DNA from: Welwitschia mirabilis | Taxonomy: Eukaryota > Gnetophyta > Gnetopsida > Welwitschiales | Direction of reading: 5' to 3' | NCBI GenBank assembly: GCA_051453625.1 | Contig: JBOZIK010000001.1 | Span: forward strand, 283,415,736 to 283,479,735 | DNA length: 64,000 nucleotides | Shown: piece by piece, positions 20,406 through 32,330 of the stretch | Numbering within the stretch: position 1 is the stretch's first letter | Layout of the letters: each line of letters begins with the position of its first letter | Made by a program: the position numbers and the translations under genes | Notes under the pieces: model-generated | What the model was told of the DNA's origin: nothing | Databases searched by the model: none | The model's input: the letters and a program-made list of their open reading frames with translations, nothing else

Positions 20406-22160
20406 AGTGTAATTATAGCCATTTGTTTAGGTAATTATGATGGCTACCCTTCTAATTAAAGGCATAATAACTAAAAGTTTTAAGTTCGATACTAAATAAA
20501 TAAATAATAATAATAATTTTAAAAATCCATTATTTTATATAAAAACATGTAGCCTACATGGTACAATTATTAAATTAAATAGATTTAAAAAAGGTATAAA
20601 TAAATACTAAAATAACTACACTAATATCATGTGCCATTTTGCTTTACTCATTGTTATATGCATTTAATCCAAGTTTAAAAAGTAAAAATGATTAAGAAAA
20701 GTAAAAGGTAATGTAATTAGTAAAATAAGTGAATAAAAGATTTGATGTTGATGAATTTGATAGATTGGAATTAATAAGCATGTGAATAAGTGCATGTATT
20801 CTTATCATAAACCAAAAAGAATAAAATAGTAGATTTTACATAGCCATGACTTTTATCCTTCTTGATGTTTGTAAAAGTATTTGATTAATAAATCATTTAT
20901 TTTCTTATTCATTAGATTTGGAATAACTTTACAATTTTGAATTTTTTGCATGGAAAAAGGTTTATTCTTCTAATTTCTATTACACTTTGTTTCATGGATG
21001 TTTTGAATATATTAAAATGATTATAAGCCTACAAAGGATTAATAAGAAACTAATATGAAGATACACTACATGTAGCTCACTTTGTTAAGCAAGCAAGAAA
21101 ATTACTCAACCTGGATAGGTATATGTGTTATAGATAACATGTCTTGTTCTCATTCAATCTATCTATTAATCTATCATTGAACACATTAATATCATATATC
21201 ACTCAATGTCATCTAACTTTTTAATGTCATATATCAGTCAATATTATCTAATTTCATGGGATGACATTGTTTTATGAGTAAAATTATGTGCATGAACTTT
21301 AGCTAATTGAATTAATAGTATTTGATATTTCATTTAATTATAAATATAACCCTTTTCTCTCTTGTAAATTTACTCATTTAATGGAAGTATATCTTATAAA
21401 ACTTTCTTCTCTTCTTCTTCTTCTTCTTTTAACTTTGTGCTTTTGAGTGTGAAGCTTGAATCTTGAAAATTGAAGCTTGAAGCTACAGAGCTTGGAGGTT
21501 AATCTTTCATCAAATGCTTACCAACTCTCTATTAAATAGTAGCATCAAGCCTCCATTATTTCTAGGAGGCTCTTTACTTATTTAGTTTATGTCATTTATA
21601 TACTTCTTTAAGAAAACTAGTTATGTAACTAAAGTGTTTCCTTCGTGTGTTGTGAGGCTGTTCTTTACAATCAACCCTTCCATTAGGCTAAAACTATGGT
21701 AAAGTAAATTTTAAAGGGTCTCTTTACGTGCTTGATTAAGTAAGTTTACTAACGAAATTAATTGCCAAGTGACTAGGAGATCATTTTGTTGCTTAAATAG
21801 CCATGTTTCATATTGATTATTAGATATTGAATTCATGTTATATGTTTTCTTCATCTCCCATGCATTATAATCTTTTTTTTAGGATGATATCTAATTCTAA
21901 AATTTATTAGTATTAGGAAATCCTTTCTATCACTCAAAATGCTCATTAGAATTATTTTCTTTAAATGATTTTTGTGCATTATTTTTTATTTTTTTATTCT
22001 CTTATTTTTATTCACATAATTCTCTAAAGTACTTATCACAAATCCTTGCATTCATTTGATAAATTATAGTTACTACAAGTTTGTTTATTGATTATTATTT
22101 TTTTACATAAAGAAAGTTCAAATCTAGTAAAATAGAAATATAAGTTAAAATAAAGGGAGA

Positions 22161-22570
22161 ATGTTAAACTTAAAAATTTTAGTGATCATACCTCTTCTTA
22201 GATACACAACTAGCATGATTATCCAAATAAATGATTTAATTAAGCTTAAGGCCTTATCATACTCTAAATATGACATATTAAGCTTCAAATCCATGACTTA
22301 TGAAATGGAGGCTAAGTGTGTGACTAATTGGATTATGACCTTATTACATTGTAACTTAAAATTGGCAAGATGTTAAACTTGAAATTTATAATGACCATAC
22401 TTCCTTTGGAAGTACAACCACCATGACTATCCAAATGAATTATTTAATTATACTTAACCCCAGAGAGTATGATAAGGAAGACATCCAAAGGCTCAAACCC
22501 ATAATCTTTTAAATGAAGAACAAATGCCTCGTTAGTTAGATTACTAATCCATTACATTGTAACTTAACGA
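22161..22570 (+). repeat. Tandem pair of the dispersed repeat, 210-bp period
   Basis: Units 22161-22370 and 22371-22570 both start atgttaaactt and end acattgtaactta. Each has tatccaaatraatgatttaatta and a core ggctcaaacccataatc/cttcaaatccatgac. The core recalls a tRNA B box (GGTTCGAnnCC) with lost CpG, but a SINE origin is not established. Confidence 0.7.
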
Positions 22571-22740
22571 AAATCATATTTTCTTAAGTAAAACTCAATT
22601 GCATCACTTTTTTATGAGTTTATGTTAAGATCATGAAAATTTTAAAAAGTGATTTTCAATTTCTAGATTATTTTCTAAAAATTATTTTATAAAAATAATT
22701 TAGAAGATAAAAGTAGAAAACAACAAGCAACGATTGGGTA
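22571..22740. other. AT-rich spacer
   Basis: Nothing recognised. A small imperfect palindrome (attattttataaaaataat, ~22680-22700) is present. Confidence 0.4.
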
Positions 22741-23469
22741 CAAAAGAGTGGTTTAAGGTCTTTAAAAAGTAACTGGAGATGAAGCCTTTAAGATCTAGGA
22801 GGAGTGTTTGTGGTGAGGGTTTCTGCATAGGAGGTGTTCATTTGACCCCCCTACAGAATAAAGTAGTGGCTACGTATGCTTGTTTAAGGAGGCTTGTTCA
22901 GTAGCTGTACAACTGAGGAATGCTTTGTGTTACAACAGAGGTGGTGCAGAGGACTTGTAATAATAAGACTTAGGTTAAAAGGCATGGATAATTCATCTAG
23001 AGGAGTATGAAGCATCTATCCCAATCCTTGCAAGGGGACACTTTGATCTTATTCATGTCAAATTAGTTTAGGTTTTGATTTTATATTTTTGGTCATTTCA
23101 TTTCTGAGGGGCCTTGTCCTCAGTTAGACCTTATTCATTCTTGTGTAATCTCCAAATGGAAGGGAATAGAATCAGTTAAAGTCTTAATATTATCTAGAGG
23201 GATTTTACTATTTAACTTTCAATTGGAAATGGATAGTGATAAGATAATAATAGAGGGTCCTTGGTTCTTTGGGATAAGGGGTTTAGCCCTGACCTCATGA
23301 AAGCTGGGGGCCTAATATAATTAGCATCTTTTTGATAATGTACTAGTTTGGATGAAGATCCTAAACTTCCCTATTAAATTCTAGAGAGTGTCTCTTATTA
23401 AATAAGTAGCTCAAAATTTTTGTAGATCGATCAGAATAGACCATAAAATGGCGAAGGCATCTTAATTTA
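22741..23469 (+). mobile_element. L1-H, left part: 5' region and ORF1 DUF4283 remnant
   Basis: From ~23200 the plus strand reads ILLFNFQLEMDSDKIIIEGPWFFGIRGLAL, then VLVWMKILNFPIKF, the DUF4283 signature of plant L1 ORF1 (F.F….D….. GPW.f….L.L …. V W.k….P.. f). An in-frame stop and a frame change are present. The sequence stops abruptly at 23469, where the LTR of element B begins, and continues at 29945. Upstream sequence to ~22741 is taken as the 5' UTR, with uncertain start. ORF1 protein would bind LINE RNA. Confidence 0.75.
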
Positions 23470-24794
23470 TGATTAATGTAGTACGATGAATAGAGTTAAA
23501 GCTAATTTTTCGCTTAGTTATCATTCTTCCATAGGAATCAAGGGTTAATTAAATATAAATTATGCTTAGGCTTACTAACTTACAAGTTAACAAAATAAAG
23601 GAAAACAAAAGGGAAATAAGAAGGAAAAGAAATTGAAAAGAAGAAGGAGTTGAGAAATTGTCTTTGAAACTTCATTTGAAAAGTGGAAAGCAAGCAAGCT
23701 CCATGTCACTCAATTTGTCCCTCTGCAAGTCCTTACTTGACCATATGTAATACTATCTTGAAACAAAACTCAGATCATCAAGTGTAAAATCTTAGGTCAT
23801 GATAATATAATCTCGTTCATCATTTGAGTGTTGACAAATCTGATAGTCACTAATCCTTCATAGCCTTGCAATAAAAATACAAAGTATGAACTTATAGTGC
23901 ATAAGATTTATGAAACTATAAAGATGAAGACCAAAGTAAAACTAGATAGTACATTGCTACTTAAGCATTTCTTGTACAAAGTAAATTGAAACTAATAATC
24001 AAAAGCAACAACTCTATAGTATTAAAATAGAAATAATGCATATTACATTAGAGATGAAGGAAGAAGGAAGTACTCCTCAAGTTGCTTGAAAGCAAGTTCA
24101 CTCCTCATGGAAATACTCAGAAGGCCATTGTGCCTTGATGCTCCAAAGGATTTGTGCTTTACCAAAATGAAGGCTAATTAAAAGTGAGGGTTCAAGGCCC
24201 TTTTATAAGTAAGGGTAGGATTAATATGGTTAAGACTCTTTAGCTTATAGCATTAGATAGAATCTTCGTCATTTAGCATTAGATAGATAATATTATGTCT
24301 TATAGCATTTGGTGGAGATTGTCTTATAGCGTTAAGTAAATAAGATTCTATCCTCTAGCATGAGGTAGAATATTCATCATTTAGCATCTGGTGAAGGTTG
24401 TCTTATAGCATTAGGTGGATCTTCATCATGATGAATCCAACATGTGGCTTTTGGAGCCAGATTCCTGTACCAATTAGTGCTATCACCACATGTATATAAT
24501 GCCACCTCCACATGTCTCTTCCACATGTATTCCAATGCTACTACTATATATCACCACCTCATTTTTCCATTACTGAAGTTGTTTAATGCAGAATTATGTC
24601 CACCTTCTACCATGTGCTCTAAAGCGTGGCTAAAGATCTGTAATTATCATGAAGAAAAGCATACTATTAAATCTTATTTTAAAACTGATAGATAGAAGAC
24701 ATATGTTATGATTAAAATAATTAAATTAATGTCTTTATTGATATGAAATGGACATGAAACACTTGATATAAATGTTAATTTTTACATGCTAACA
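23470..24794 (-). repeat. 3' LTR of element B
   Basis: 1325 bp. It aligns with 28585-29944 throughout (for example aataatgcatattacat and the gccttttggagccagattcct block). The minus strand starts TGTTAGCATGTAAA and ends ACATTAATCA. Confidence 0.88.
24236..24425 (-). repeat. Degenerate tandem units in the U3 of element B 3' LTR
   Basis: Repeats built on cttatagcatt(a/t)ggtgrag / catttagcattagatag, about 20-45 bp each, six or more copies. The same array occurs in the other LTR at ~29372-29570 but not in the LTR of element A. Confidence 0.65.
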
Positions 24795-26516
24795 CACCCC
24801 CTAACCAGACTTTTGCTAGTACATTTGTAAAAAGTTGATAATGACGTGGTTAAACAAGGAAAAATTATCTAATTCGACTAATCAAGTGTGAAAAGGATAT
24901 AACTTCAAAAAATTTTATGACCAATTTTCTACAATAAAGGCATCAGAATGAAAAATTTACTAAAAAGATAGATGTCATGCACCCTAAACAAAACTAAACT
25001 TTATCCTCAAAGTTATATGGTGAAAAGTGTTAAAATTATTTTGAGAACATAGTTTTTAGAAAGATCGCAAGGAGTCTTATTATTTAAAACCATGCAAAAT
25101 GATGCAACTAACTATAAAAAGTGAAAAACTAGCTAATACAAAACAACCACTTTATTTTTCCCTAAAAATTCTAAGTAAAAATCAAACCCTAAAAAGTTTT
25201 ATTTTTATGAGGTGGAGGTGAGATGGAATGGATGATGGAGATGAATAATAAAAATGGACTAAACCATTAACTGATAAATAAATGAGTAAACCTACCTAAG
25301 TTAATAGCCTTTTTTAATATTTTTAAAATATTTTTTAGCAAATCTCAAAATCAATTAAGTGTAGCCTTAATTAAGTAATGTATGCAAATTCAAGAAATCA
25401 CTGTAAATCCTAAGTATGAAATTTAAAAAGATGAAAAAATGCCACATGCCTCGGATTCCCACTTTTCTTGTTCCTTTATTTTCCATTTCTATCATTGGAT
25501 GTGTTCTTAGTTTTAAGCCTTTAAATCACATTGAGCATCTAGTGTTATGACATCTCCCTCCAATAGAATTAAGCATGTTGATGTATGAAGGAGTCAGTAT
25601 TGCATCACTAGCAAGCGTCTATAGCCCTAATGCAGTTGAACATGTCATAAAGTAAATTATTAGAGCTACATTGCCAGTGAATGTTCACATCCCTAATGTA
25701 GTTAACTAAACCCAATTAAGTGATTTAGATTATGTGCATTTGGATAAGATGTAGCTAACCAAATTAAGTGATTTAGGTTATGTGCATTTAAAGAAGAGAT
25801 ATAATATTTTCTTTTGTTCATCTTCTCATATTCATTTTTTTTAATGCACATCTAAGGAGTTAGCTTATTAGCCTAAACAAGAAAAATCTTGTTCCCATCA
25901 AAGGATTTAGACTTTATAAACACATACAAAGGTAAATCCTACATTTTCAATGAAGTTCTTATTAAAATCGAAGTTCCTGAGTGAATGTGATTTTAACTAA
26001 TACACTCAGAACAAGTGTAACTCTTCCTTAAAAGCCCATAAGTAAACTTAATTAAAACTATTACTTAGGTGATGATGAGATAGCTTATTATTGATTTTTA
26101 TTTTAAGGCCATCAACCTATGCCTATATGTCTTAGGAATTCATAGATAAATGGTCAGGGTAAGTGATTTGTGGGTTTACTGGGGTCATTAAGAAATGGGA
26201 TATATGAATGGAGGTACTTAAGAGGGAAAAAATTTGGGATTCATAAGTGAAAGGGTTTAAGGTAATGATTATACAAATGAAAGTGATTACAAGGTTTTAG
26301 TCAAGATAGACCATCAAGAACACATGTTTTTGAGTCTTCTATTTTTTTTTTAAAGAAAATTAAACCTTAAAAAAGTCTATCCCAAAATCACAAAATAAAT
26401 CTAAAAATTCTCTAAGATAATACATGTGTAGAGGCTCAAGATTATGAAAACAACTAAAGGTGGATTCAAAACTTTGCAAGTATTTTTAACCAAGGGTTAT
26501 GTAAGAATTTATGAAT
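24795..26516 (-). other. Element B non-coding internal region
   Basis: Holds the minus-strand purine tract next to the LTR (24795-24806), A/T-rich spacer, and the paired hairpins at 25600-25701. No coding potential seen. Confidence 0.6.
25600..25701 (-). repeat. Two 36-nt hairpin units in element B
   Basis: Minus-strand units 25701-25666 (CTACATT … AATGTAG) and 25635-25600 (CTGCAT … ATGCAA), 66 bp apart, correspond to 2988-3023 and 3053-3088 of element A. In the first unit the stem pair G-C of A is A-T here, so pairing is kept. Confidence 0.65.
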
Positions 26517-26729
26517 TTAGAAAGAACAAGTGCAAGTAGAAAGGTTTATGCATTTAAGGTCAACAATATTCCATCCTTGAGCTTGTTTATGCTTAATCAA
26601 CAAATCTTGCAAGATATCATTTTGGAAACAAGATGAAATAGAATTAAAAACCATGAAATAAAATAACTGATCATTAATAAAGATATAAAACGGTGGTTGC
26701 AAAGGTCTAGAGGGTTTTCCTTTCATCAT
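26517..26729 (-). pseudogene. RT N-terminal remnant of element B
   Basis: Minus-strand frame of 70 residues with FQNDILQDLLIKHKQAQGW in its second half, the counterpart of 2077-2370 in element A and of the pre-RT segment of Athila-type polyproteins. No catalytic RT residues follow. Confidence 0.58.
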
Positions 26730-27900
26730 TAAGGCTTAAGTCTTGCTTAAAATATAAGGATGAAAATGTCATAATGGGTTAAAGATGTTATTGGTAAAAA
26801 GATTTCTCAAAGGATGGATCATAAAATGGCTCTTGGTTAATGTTCTTCTTTTCATTAAGGTTCATAAAGGATTATTTCTCAAGGGGTTGCATAGGTGACA
26901 TAGGTTAAGATTCAAAGAAGTCAATGTCATTTCTTTCATCAATCTCGCATATGGATATGTCCTTTGTTGTGTAACATTTAAGTTTCCGTTCTCCCTCAAA
27001 TATTTACTCACTAATGGATTAATCATCATTATTTAAAGTGTCTAATCCTAGTTTAAATTATAGCCTATTTGCATGCAATCATTCACTCTCTAAAACATTT
27101 CTATACTCAAGGTCCTCTTGGGTGTCATCATTGGTTTCATTATGGGCTTTAAAGTTTTCTTCCTATTTTTTTAAGGGATATGGTTTGGGTGTTATTGATG
27201 TTATTCTCATTAGTCCCTTTAAAGTTTTCTAAGTTTTTAAGCTCATGAAATACGGGAAGGTTTTCTTCTTCTTACTGCTGATTAAGTGTATTAAAGATTT
27301 GAGTAGTGACTCAATTCAATTGTTAGATATTTTGCTTAAGCCTTTGGTTTATTTGTGTTTGGACTTTTATAAATCCTATAAGGACATCTTCCAAGTAATT
27401 TGAAAAGGGTTACTAAGTTTTGGGAGATAAAGGGTATTGGTTAAATGATGAAGGATATGAACGGTAAGCTAAGGGGTATTCATGAAAAGATAAAGGATAA
27501 GGATTAAAGGATGACAAATATGAATACAATACTAAAGGGTAAGGATCAAAGAATGATTAATATGAGGTTGATGGATATGGATTGTGAGAGAAAAGGAGAG
27601 GCACGGGATCAAACTCTTATGAGTTGCATAAGAATTTTGGAATTCAAAGTTTTAAGGAGGTTAATTTAAGTATGGATGGGGTTGAGGGTACTTCTTAAAG
27701 GTTTGTCTTAGTTGAATAAAGTTTCTTATGATTCCTTTAGATTATTCATGATTCTAAAAACTATAAGGGTAGGTAGGTTGTAGATCAAAAGGTGTCTGAA
27801 ACAAGTAATATGCCCAACTCATTGCTTACTTTTAAAAATATAGTTGACGATTTAAGCTAAAAGTTTACATTTTTTTGGTTTTTTAGTTTTTAGAGGAGGC
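26730..27900 (-). pseudogene. Gag-like remnant of element B
   Basis: Minus strand, frames heavily broken. Around 27620-27440 the translation-like pattern of Tyr/Ser/Pro with repeated catcc-tt-atcctt motifs corresponds to the SSFDEYPSS-rich part of element A. The sequence between this and the RT remnant at 26729 holds acidic and Asn-rich pieces. The longest plus-strand frame (27038-27232) is a shadow. Function is inferred only from order and from similarity to element A. Confidence 0.45.
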
Positions 27901-28560
27901 TTATTAACTGAAACATTTTATCGAGATGATAAAAGGATTTTTGTAATATCTAAGAATATTTTACATAAAATAGCTAGTGGCATCAGTAAGGAAAGCTGGC
28001 AGTGCCGATGAGGATGGGAATTTTGATTACAGCAAAAATATAGTATTTCACAAATGTCTTGTGGATCAAATAACATTAGAGAATCTAGAAAAATAAAACT
28101 GAAATGCAAAAAGGAGTGTTTATGACCTAAGTCTTAATGAGATCATGGAAATGTTTTTTAAGGTTTTAATGTTTTATGGTACACAAATTCACAAAATAGA
28201 AAATTAGAAAAACCAACTTGAAAATGAAATAGATAAAGAAAAACACATAATGTTAGTTAAATTTTTAGTTTTTTTAAGGTTTCATCCTAAGGCAAGCTAT
28301 AAATAAACGTTAGACCTACATAAAAACATAATAGAATAAAAACAAAAACAAATTTAAATTAGATCAATTTGGGTGTCACTGAAATGACCAGTACCAACCA
28401 CTGAAAAGAAAAATAAGTAAACATACAAAAGAAAGGGAAAATGGACTAGATTAGGTATCACTTAAAAGGACTAGTACCCACCATTGGAAAAATAAAATCT
28501 AATTAAAAACTTATAAGAAAGAAAAGGTTATGCTCTTTCTGAGTAGCTACTATGCCATTA
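27901..28560 (-). other. Element B 5' leader
   Basis: Untranslated region between the PBS and the gag-like part. A short tandem similarity (ctgaaatgaccagtaccaaccactg and ctaaaaggactagtacccaccattgg, ~28375-28490) is visible. Otherwise featureless. Confidence 0.45.
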
Positions 28561-28578
28561 TCCTCGGCAACAATACCA
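28561..28578 (-). other. Primer-binding site of element B (tRNA-Asp type)
   Basis: Minus strand TGGTATTGTTGCCGAGGA, 6 nt from the LTR, compared with TGGCGCCGTTGCCGGGGA, the complement of the plant tRNA-Asp 3' end used by Athila-like elements. All differences are C/G to T/A changes expected of methylated-cytosine decay. Confidence 0.75.
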
Positions 28579-28584
28579 AAAACC

Positions 28585-29944
28585 TGATTAATGTAGTACA
28601 ATGATAAGATTGGAAGCTAAGTTTTTACTTAGATATCATTCTTCCATAGGGATAATCAAAGATTAACTAAATAGAAATTACACTGACTCTTATTAACTTG
28701 CAAGCTACTAAAAAAAAAAAAAAAAAAAGAAAAGGGAAAGAAGAAGAAGTTGAGAGGTTATTTTTGAAACTTAGTTCGGAGAGTAGAAAGCAAGCAATCT
28801 CGAAGTCACCTGATTCATCCTCCTGCAAGTCCTTACTCAACCATATGCAACACTAACCTAAAATAAAACTCAAATCATCAAGTGTAAAAGCTTGAGTCAT
28901 GATGACATAAGATCATTTACCATTTAAGTGTTGGTGAATTCGATAGTCACTGATTCTTCACATCCTTATAATAAAAATAAAAAGTGTGAACTTATAGTGC
29001 ACAAGATCTAAGAAACTATAAAGATGAAGATTAATTAAGTAATGAAATCAATTCGGTGTCCAAAGTAAAACTTGAGAGTGCATTAATACTTAAGCATTCC
29101 TAGTGCAAAGTAAATTGAAAATAATAATCAAAAGTAATAACTCTATAGTATTAAATTAGAAATAATGCATATTACATCAGAGATAAAGGAAGAAGAAAGG
29201 ACTCCTCAAGCTTCTTGAAAGTAAGCTCACTCCCCAAGGAAGTACTTAAAAGGCCATTATGCCTTGATTTTCCAAAGGCTCCATACTTTACTCAAATGAA
29301 GGATGATTAGAAGTGAGGGTTCAAGGCCCTTTTATAGATGAGGATAGAGTTGAAGTAGTTATGAGCCTTTGGCTTATAGCAATAGATAGAATCTTCATCA
29401 TTTAGCATTAGGTAAATAAGATTTTATCTTATAGCATTTGGTGAAGGTTGTCTTATAGTATTAGGTAAATAAGATTTTGTCCTCAAGCATTAGGTAAAAT
29501 CTTTATCAATTAGTATTTAGTAGAGGTTGTCTTATAGCATTTGGTAGAGATTGTCATATAGCGTTAGGTGAAATCTTGATCATGATAAGTCCAATGTGTG
29601 GCCTTTGGAGCCAGATTCCTTTACCAACTAGTGCTATCACCACATGTCTCCAATGCCACCTCCACACACCTCTATCACATGTCTTCCAAAGCTACTGCAA
29701 CATGTCACCACCTTATTTCTCCAATGCCATCTTTGTTTTGTGTGGAATTGTATCCATCTTTTACCATGTATTCCAAAAGATGGCTAAAGACCTGCAATTA
29801 TCATGAAGAAAAACATAATATTAAATCTTATTTTAAAAATAATAGAAGACATATTTTATGATTAAAATAATTAAATTAATGTTTGTATTTATATGAAATC
29901 GGTTTGAAACACTTGATACAAATGTAAATTTTTACATGCTAACA
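28585..29944 (-). repeat. 5' LTR of element B
   Basis: 1360 bp, the match of 23470-24794. The minus strand starts TGTTAGCATG (29944) and ends ACATTAATCA (28585). It includes an A20-like run near 28711 and the tandem U3 array at ~29372-29570. Confidence 0.88.
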
Positions 29945-32290
29945 ATTTGTCTTAGCATTTTTGTGTTTGGATAACCTTTGAAAACATAAAGAAGATGAAA
30001 AAATTTATTTATAGTTACATGGGAGATATAAAATATTATCAGTTGAGTACAAAAACATGTTAATCCGATGCAAATTATATGGAAACCAAGGACATTGAGA
30101 ATGCTTATATAAACACAAAATTATCAAATGTACATGATGTGATAAGAAAGGGCATAATGAAAAAAAACTGTAGGAGAAAGCTCACTTGTGGATATTGTGG
30201 CAAGCCAGGACACTTAGAAAAAGAATGCCCAATTAAATAAAGAAAGGAAAGGTTCTCAAAACAAAAGATTAAAACTACATCTACAAATAATTAAAATTAT
30301 TTTAGAGCTCTAGGAGATCAGACAAACATGGATGCAAGGGAACATGGAAGATTAGAAGCAAAACAGGAACATGAGGATGGGCCAAATAACACTACCAGGG
30401 ATGTGGATAATGGAAAATTATTTGCCTCACCTCAAAAAGCATGAAATAAAGCCAATCATAATAAAAAATAGAAAATAGAAGAAGCCTTTCTACCAGTAGT
30501 CAATAAACATAAACTTCATAACATAAGGAGGAAAACCATAAATTAGAAGAAGAGAAATAGAAAAATAGAAGTGAATTTGGCAAATAAATCCTAAGCCACA
30601 TTAAAGGATGCAACTGAAAGCATAATAGTTGTAGGAAAAAAATAGCAATGATAGTTCTCTCATGGAATATAAAGGGAACGGAGACCTCCTATAAACAAAA
30701 ACCCCTAATTCACATTATTCAAAAGTAAAATGTAGACTTATTCTATATTCAGGAAACCAAGCCTTTGACCATAAAAAAATGTATTATTTCCTAGGAGTGA
30801 AAGACAGTGTATGTAGCTAGCATCAAATGANNNNNNNNNNNNNNNNNNNNNNNNNNNNNNNNNNNNNNNNNNNNNNNNNNNNNNNNNNNNNNNNNNNNNN
30901 NNNNNNNNNNNNNNNNNNNNNNNNNNNNNNCCCCCCCCCCCCCCCCCTGCGTCTTATAGCTAAAAAAGACTATTTGACATTATCAAATAGAATGCATGGT
31001 ATATTCACATTATGCTCAAGGATATTATTTTTACTAAATATTATGGCTGATAAAAGCATAGTAACTGCATAACCCTAATTGAACACATGATCCAGAAATT
31101 TTAGAATAAAAGATGATTTATTATAGAATTTTTAAACTAGTGCTTGCATTGGTGAAAGAAATGAGATGGCAATTGTTGAAACTAAATAGAATTAGAGGAA
31201 TATTTAGATATAATTCAAAAAATAACATGCATGATTTAAATATAACCAACATCAAGTATACTTGATCTAATGGATAGTAAGGCATCTATAAGATTCCAAC
31301 CAGAATCAATAAAGATTAGTACTCTAGTAGTTTGACGACCATCACCCCATGTACCATGTATGACCTTCTAATAACAAGCTCCAATCATAAACTTATTATG
31401 TTATAAATGAAGACAAATATATCCCACCACTACACTTTTAAATTAGAGCACTGTCAGTTAGAAATGGAGGATCTAAAACATATTATTAAGAATATCACAA
31501 AAGCATACAAAGGCCTAGATCCTTAAGATTTTTTTTTCTTAGAGGCTTATCTTACCTTAATTCTATTCTAAAAGAGTGGGTTAGTAAGGATAGGAAAACT
31601 TTTAAAGCCTAAAGACTATAACTACTGAACCAACTTAATAACCTCTAGGAGGAGGAAGAAGATAACCCACTTAAAGAAGATAGTAAGATATTTTTTTTTT
31701 CCTAGCCTCAATCATCTATACACAAATAAGAAATTATATTGAAAACAAAGATCGAGATTTAAATGGCTCAAGGAAGGGGAACAACACGTCAAGTTATTTT
31801 TTTAATAGGTGACTTATTAGATGTAAATAAAGCAGATCAAAGGAATATAACAGGATGGTAGACAGATCACGAGAAGGAAGAAAGAGCTAGAATTTTTAAA
31901 AACTATTATAAAGAGATATGGATTAAAAATAGGTATCCTCTAAAAAATTTTAATCTTTACTAGACTCTTAATATAAAACATCAAGAACGCTCGATGAATG
32001 TTGGAAAACAAATGAATAAGAATCATTAGCAAAAATTTTCTAAAATAGAATCATTGTTTCTTTGGCTTTCTTATTACAATAAAGAGCTTGCTATTAAAGG
32101 TAAGCATACCATTAGGATTTTACTAAGGTTTACATGTTCCTTTAGGCATTTAACCTTGGTGCACATACAAGCCTTAGTAATTTCCCCCTCAATGTAGGAA
32201 TATGCTCTCTTCTAAGAGAAAACTAGGGTACTTAGAAGAAAACCTTGGGAATGTGGCCTATAATAAAACCTCTTTGAAGGAGGAGTTATG
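29945..32290 (+). mobile_element. L1-H, right part: ORF1 knuckle, ORF2 endonuclease, RT start
   Basis: Continuation of the L1 split by element B. ORF1 C-terminal part (30130-30240) has a CCHC knuckle CGYCGKPGHLEKEC preceded by a second degraded C-H box. ORF2 opens at 30648 with MIVLSWNIKGTE, then QETKPLT, the start of the apurinic endonuclease. The endonuclease middle is lost to an N gap (30831-30930). Near 31755 the plus strand reads SRFKWLKEGEQHVKLFF, the conserved segment before RT (family: W.KEGD.NTKFFH). RT itself is not recognised; similarity fades by ~32000-32290. All frames carry stops. No poly(A) tail found. Confidence 0.8.
30831..30947. other. 100-N gap followed by a 17-C run
   Basis: 30831-30930 are N; 30931-30947 are all C, out of character with surrounding AT-rich DNA. 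Probably a low-quality read end. Confidence 0.85.
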
Positions 32291-32330
32291 TGAGGAAACT
32301 AAATTATTAAAGAATTAGTCAATTTATCAT

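Larger units (their letters stand above)
18191..22160. other. AT-rich intergenic DNA, no gene recognised
   Basis: No coding similarity in either strand. It contains dispersed repeat copies (18395-18490, 20212-20405). Around 21340 a TATA-like ttataaatataaccc precedes a (CTT)n run (~21409-21430) and imperfect gaagcttgaa repeats (~21450-21490), a layout that could be a degraded LTR, but no ends were found. Confidence 0.5.
23470..29944 (-). mobile_element. Element B: Athila-like non-autonomous LTR element
   Basis: A minus-strand element with two LTRs (23470-24794 and 28585-29944), both ending TGATTAATGTAGTAC / CATGCTAACA on the plus strand. A PBS resembling tRNA-Asp lies beside the right LTR, and a purine tract (ggttagggggtg on the minus strand) lies beside the left. 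The flanks ATTTA (23465-23469) and ATTTG (29945-29949) are a 5-bp target duplication with one difference. The inside holds the same remnants as element A: gag-like, RT N-terminal piece, paired hairpins. It lacks RT core, RNase H and integrase. It is inserted in L1-H ORF1. Confidence 0.85.

Noticed and set aside
28705-28730. A run in the 5' LTR of element B as a LINE/SINE tail
   Set aside because: It lies within the aligned LTR, and the other LTR has aaaggaaaac-type sequence at the same place, so it is an expanded homopolymer, not an insertion end.
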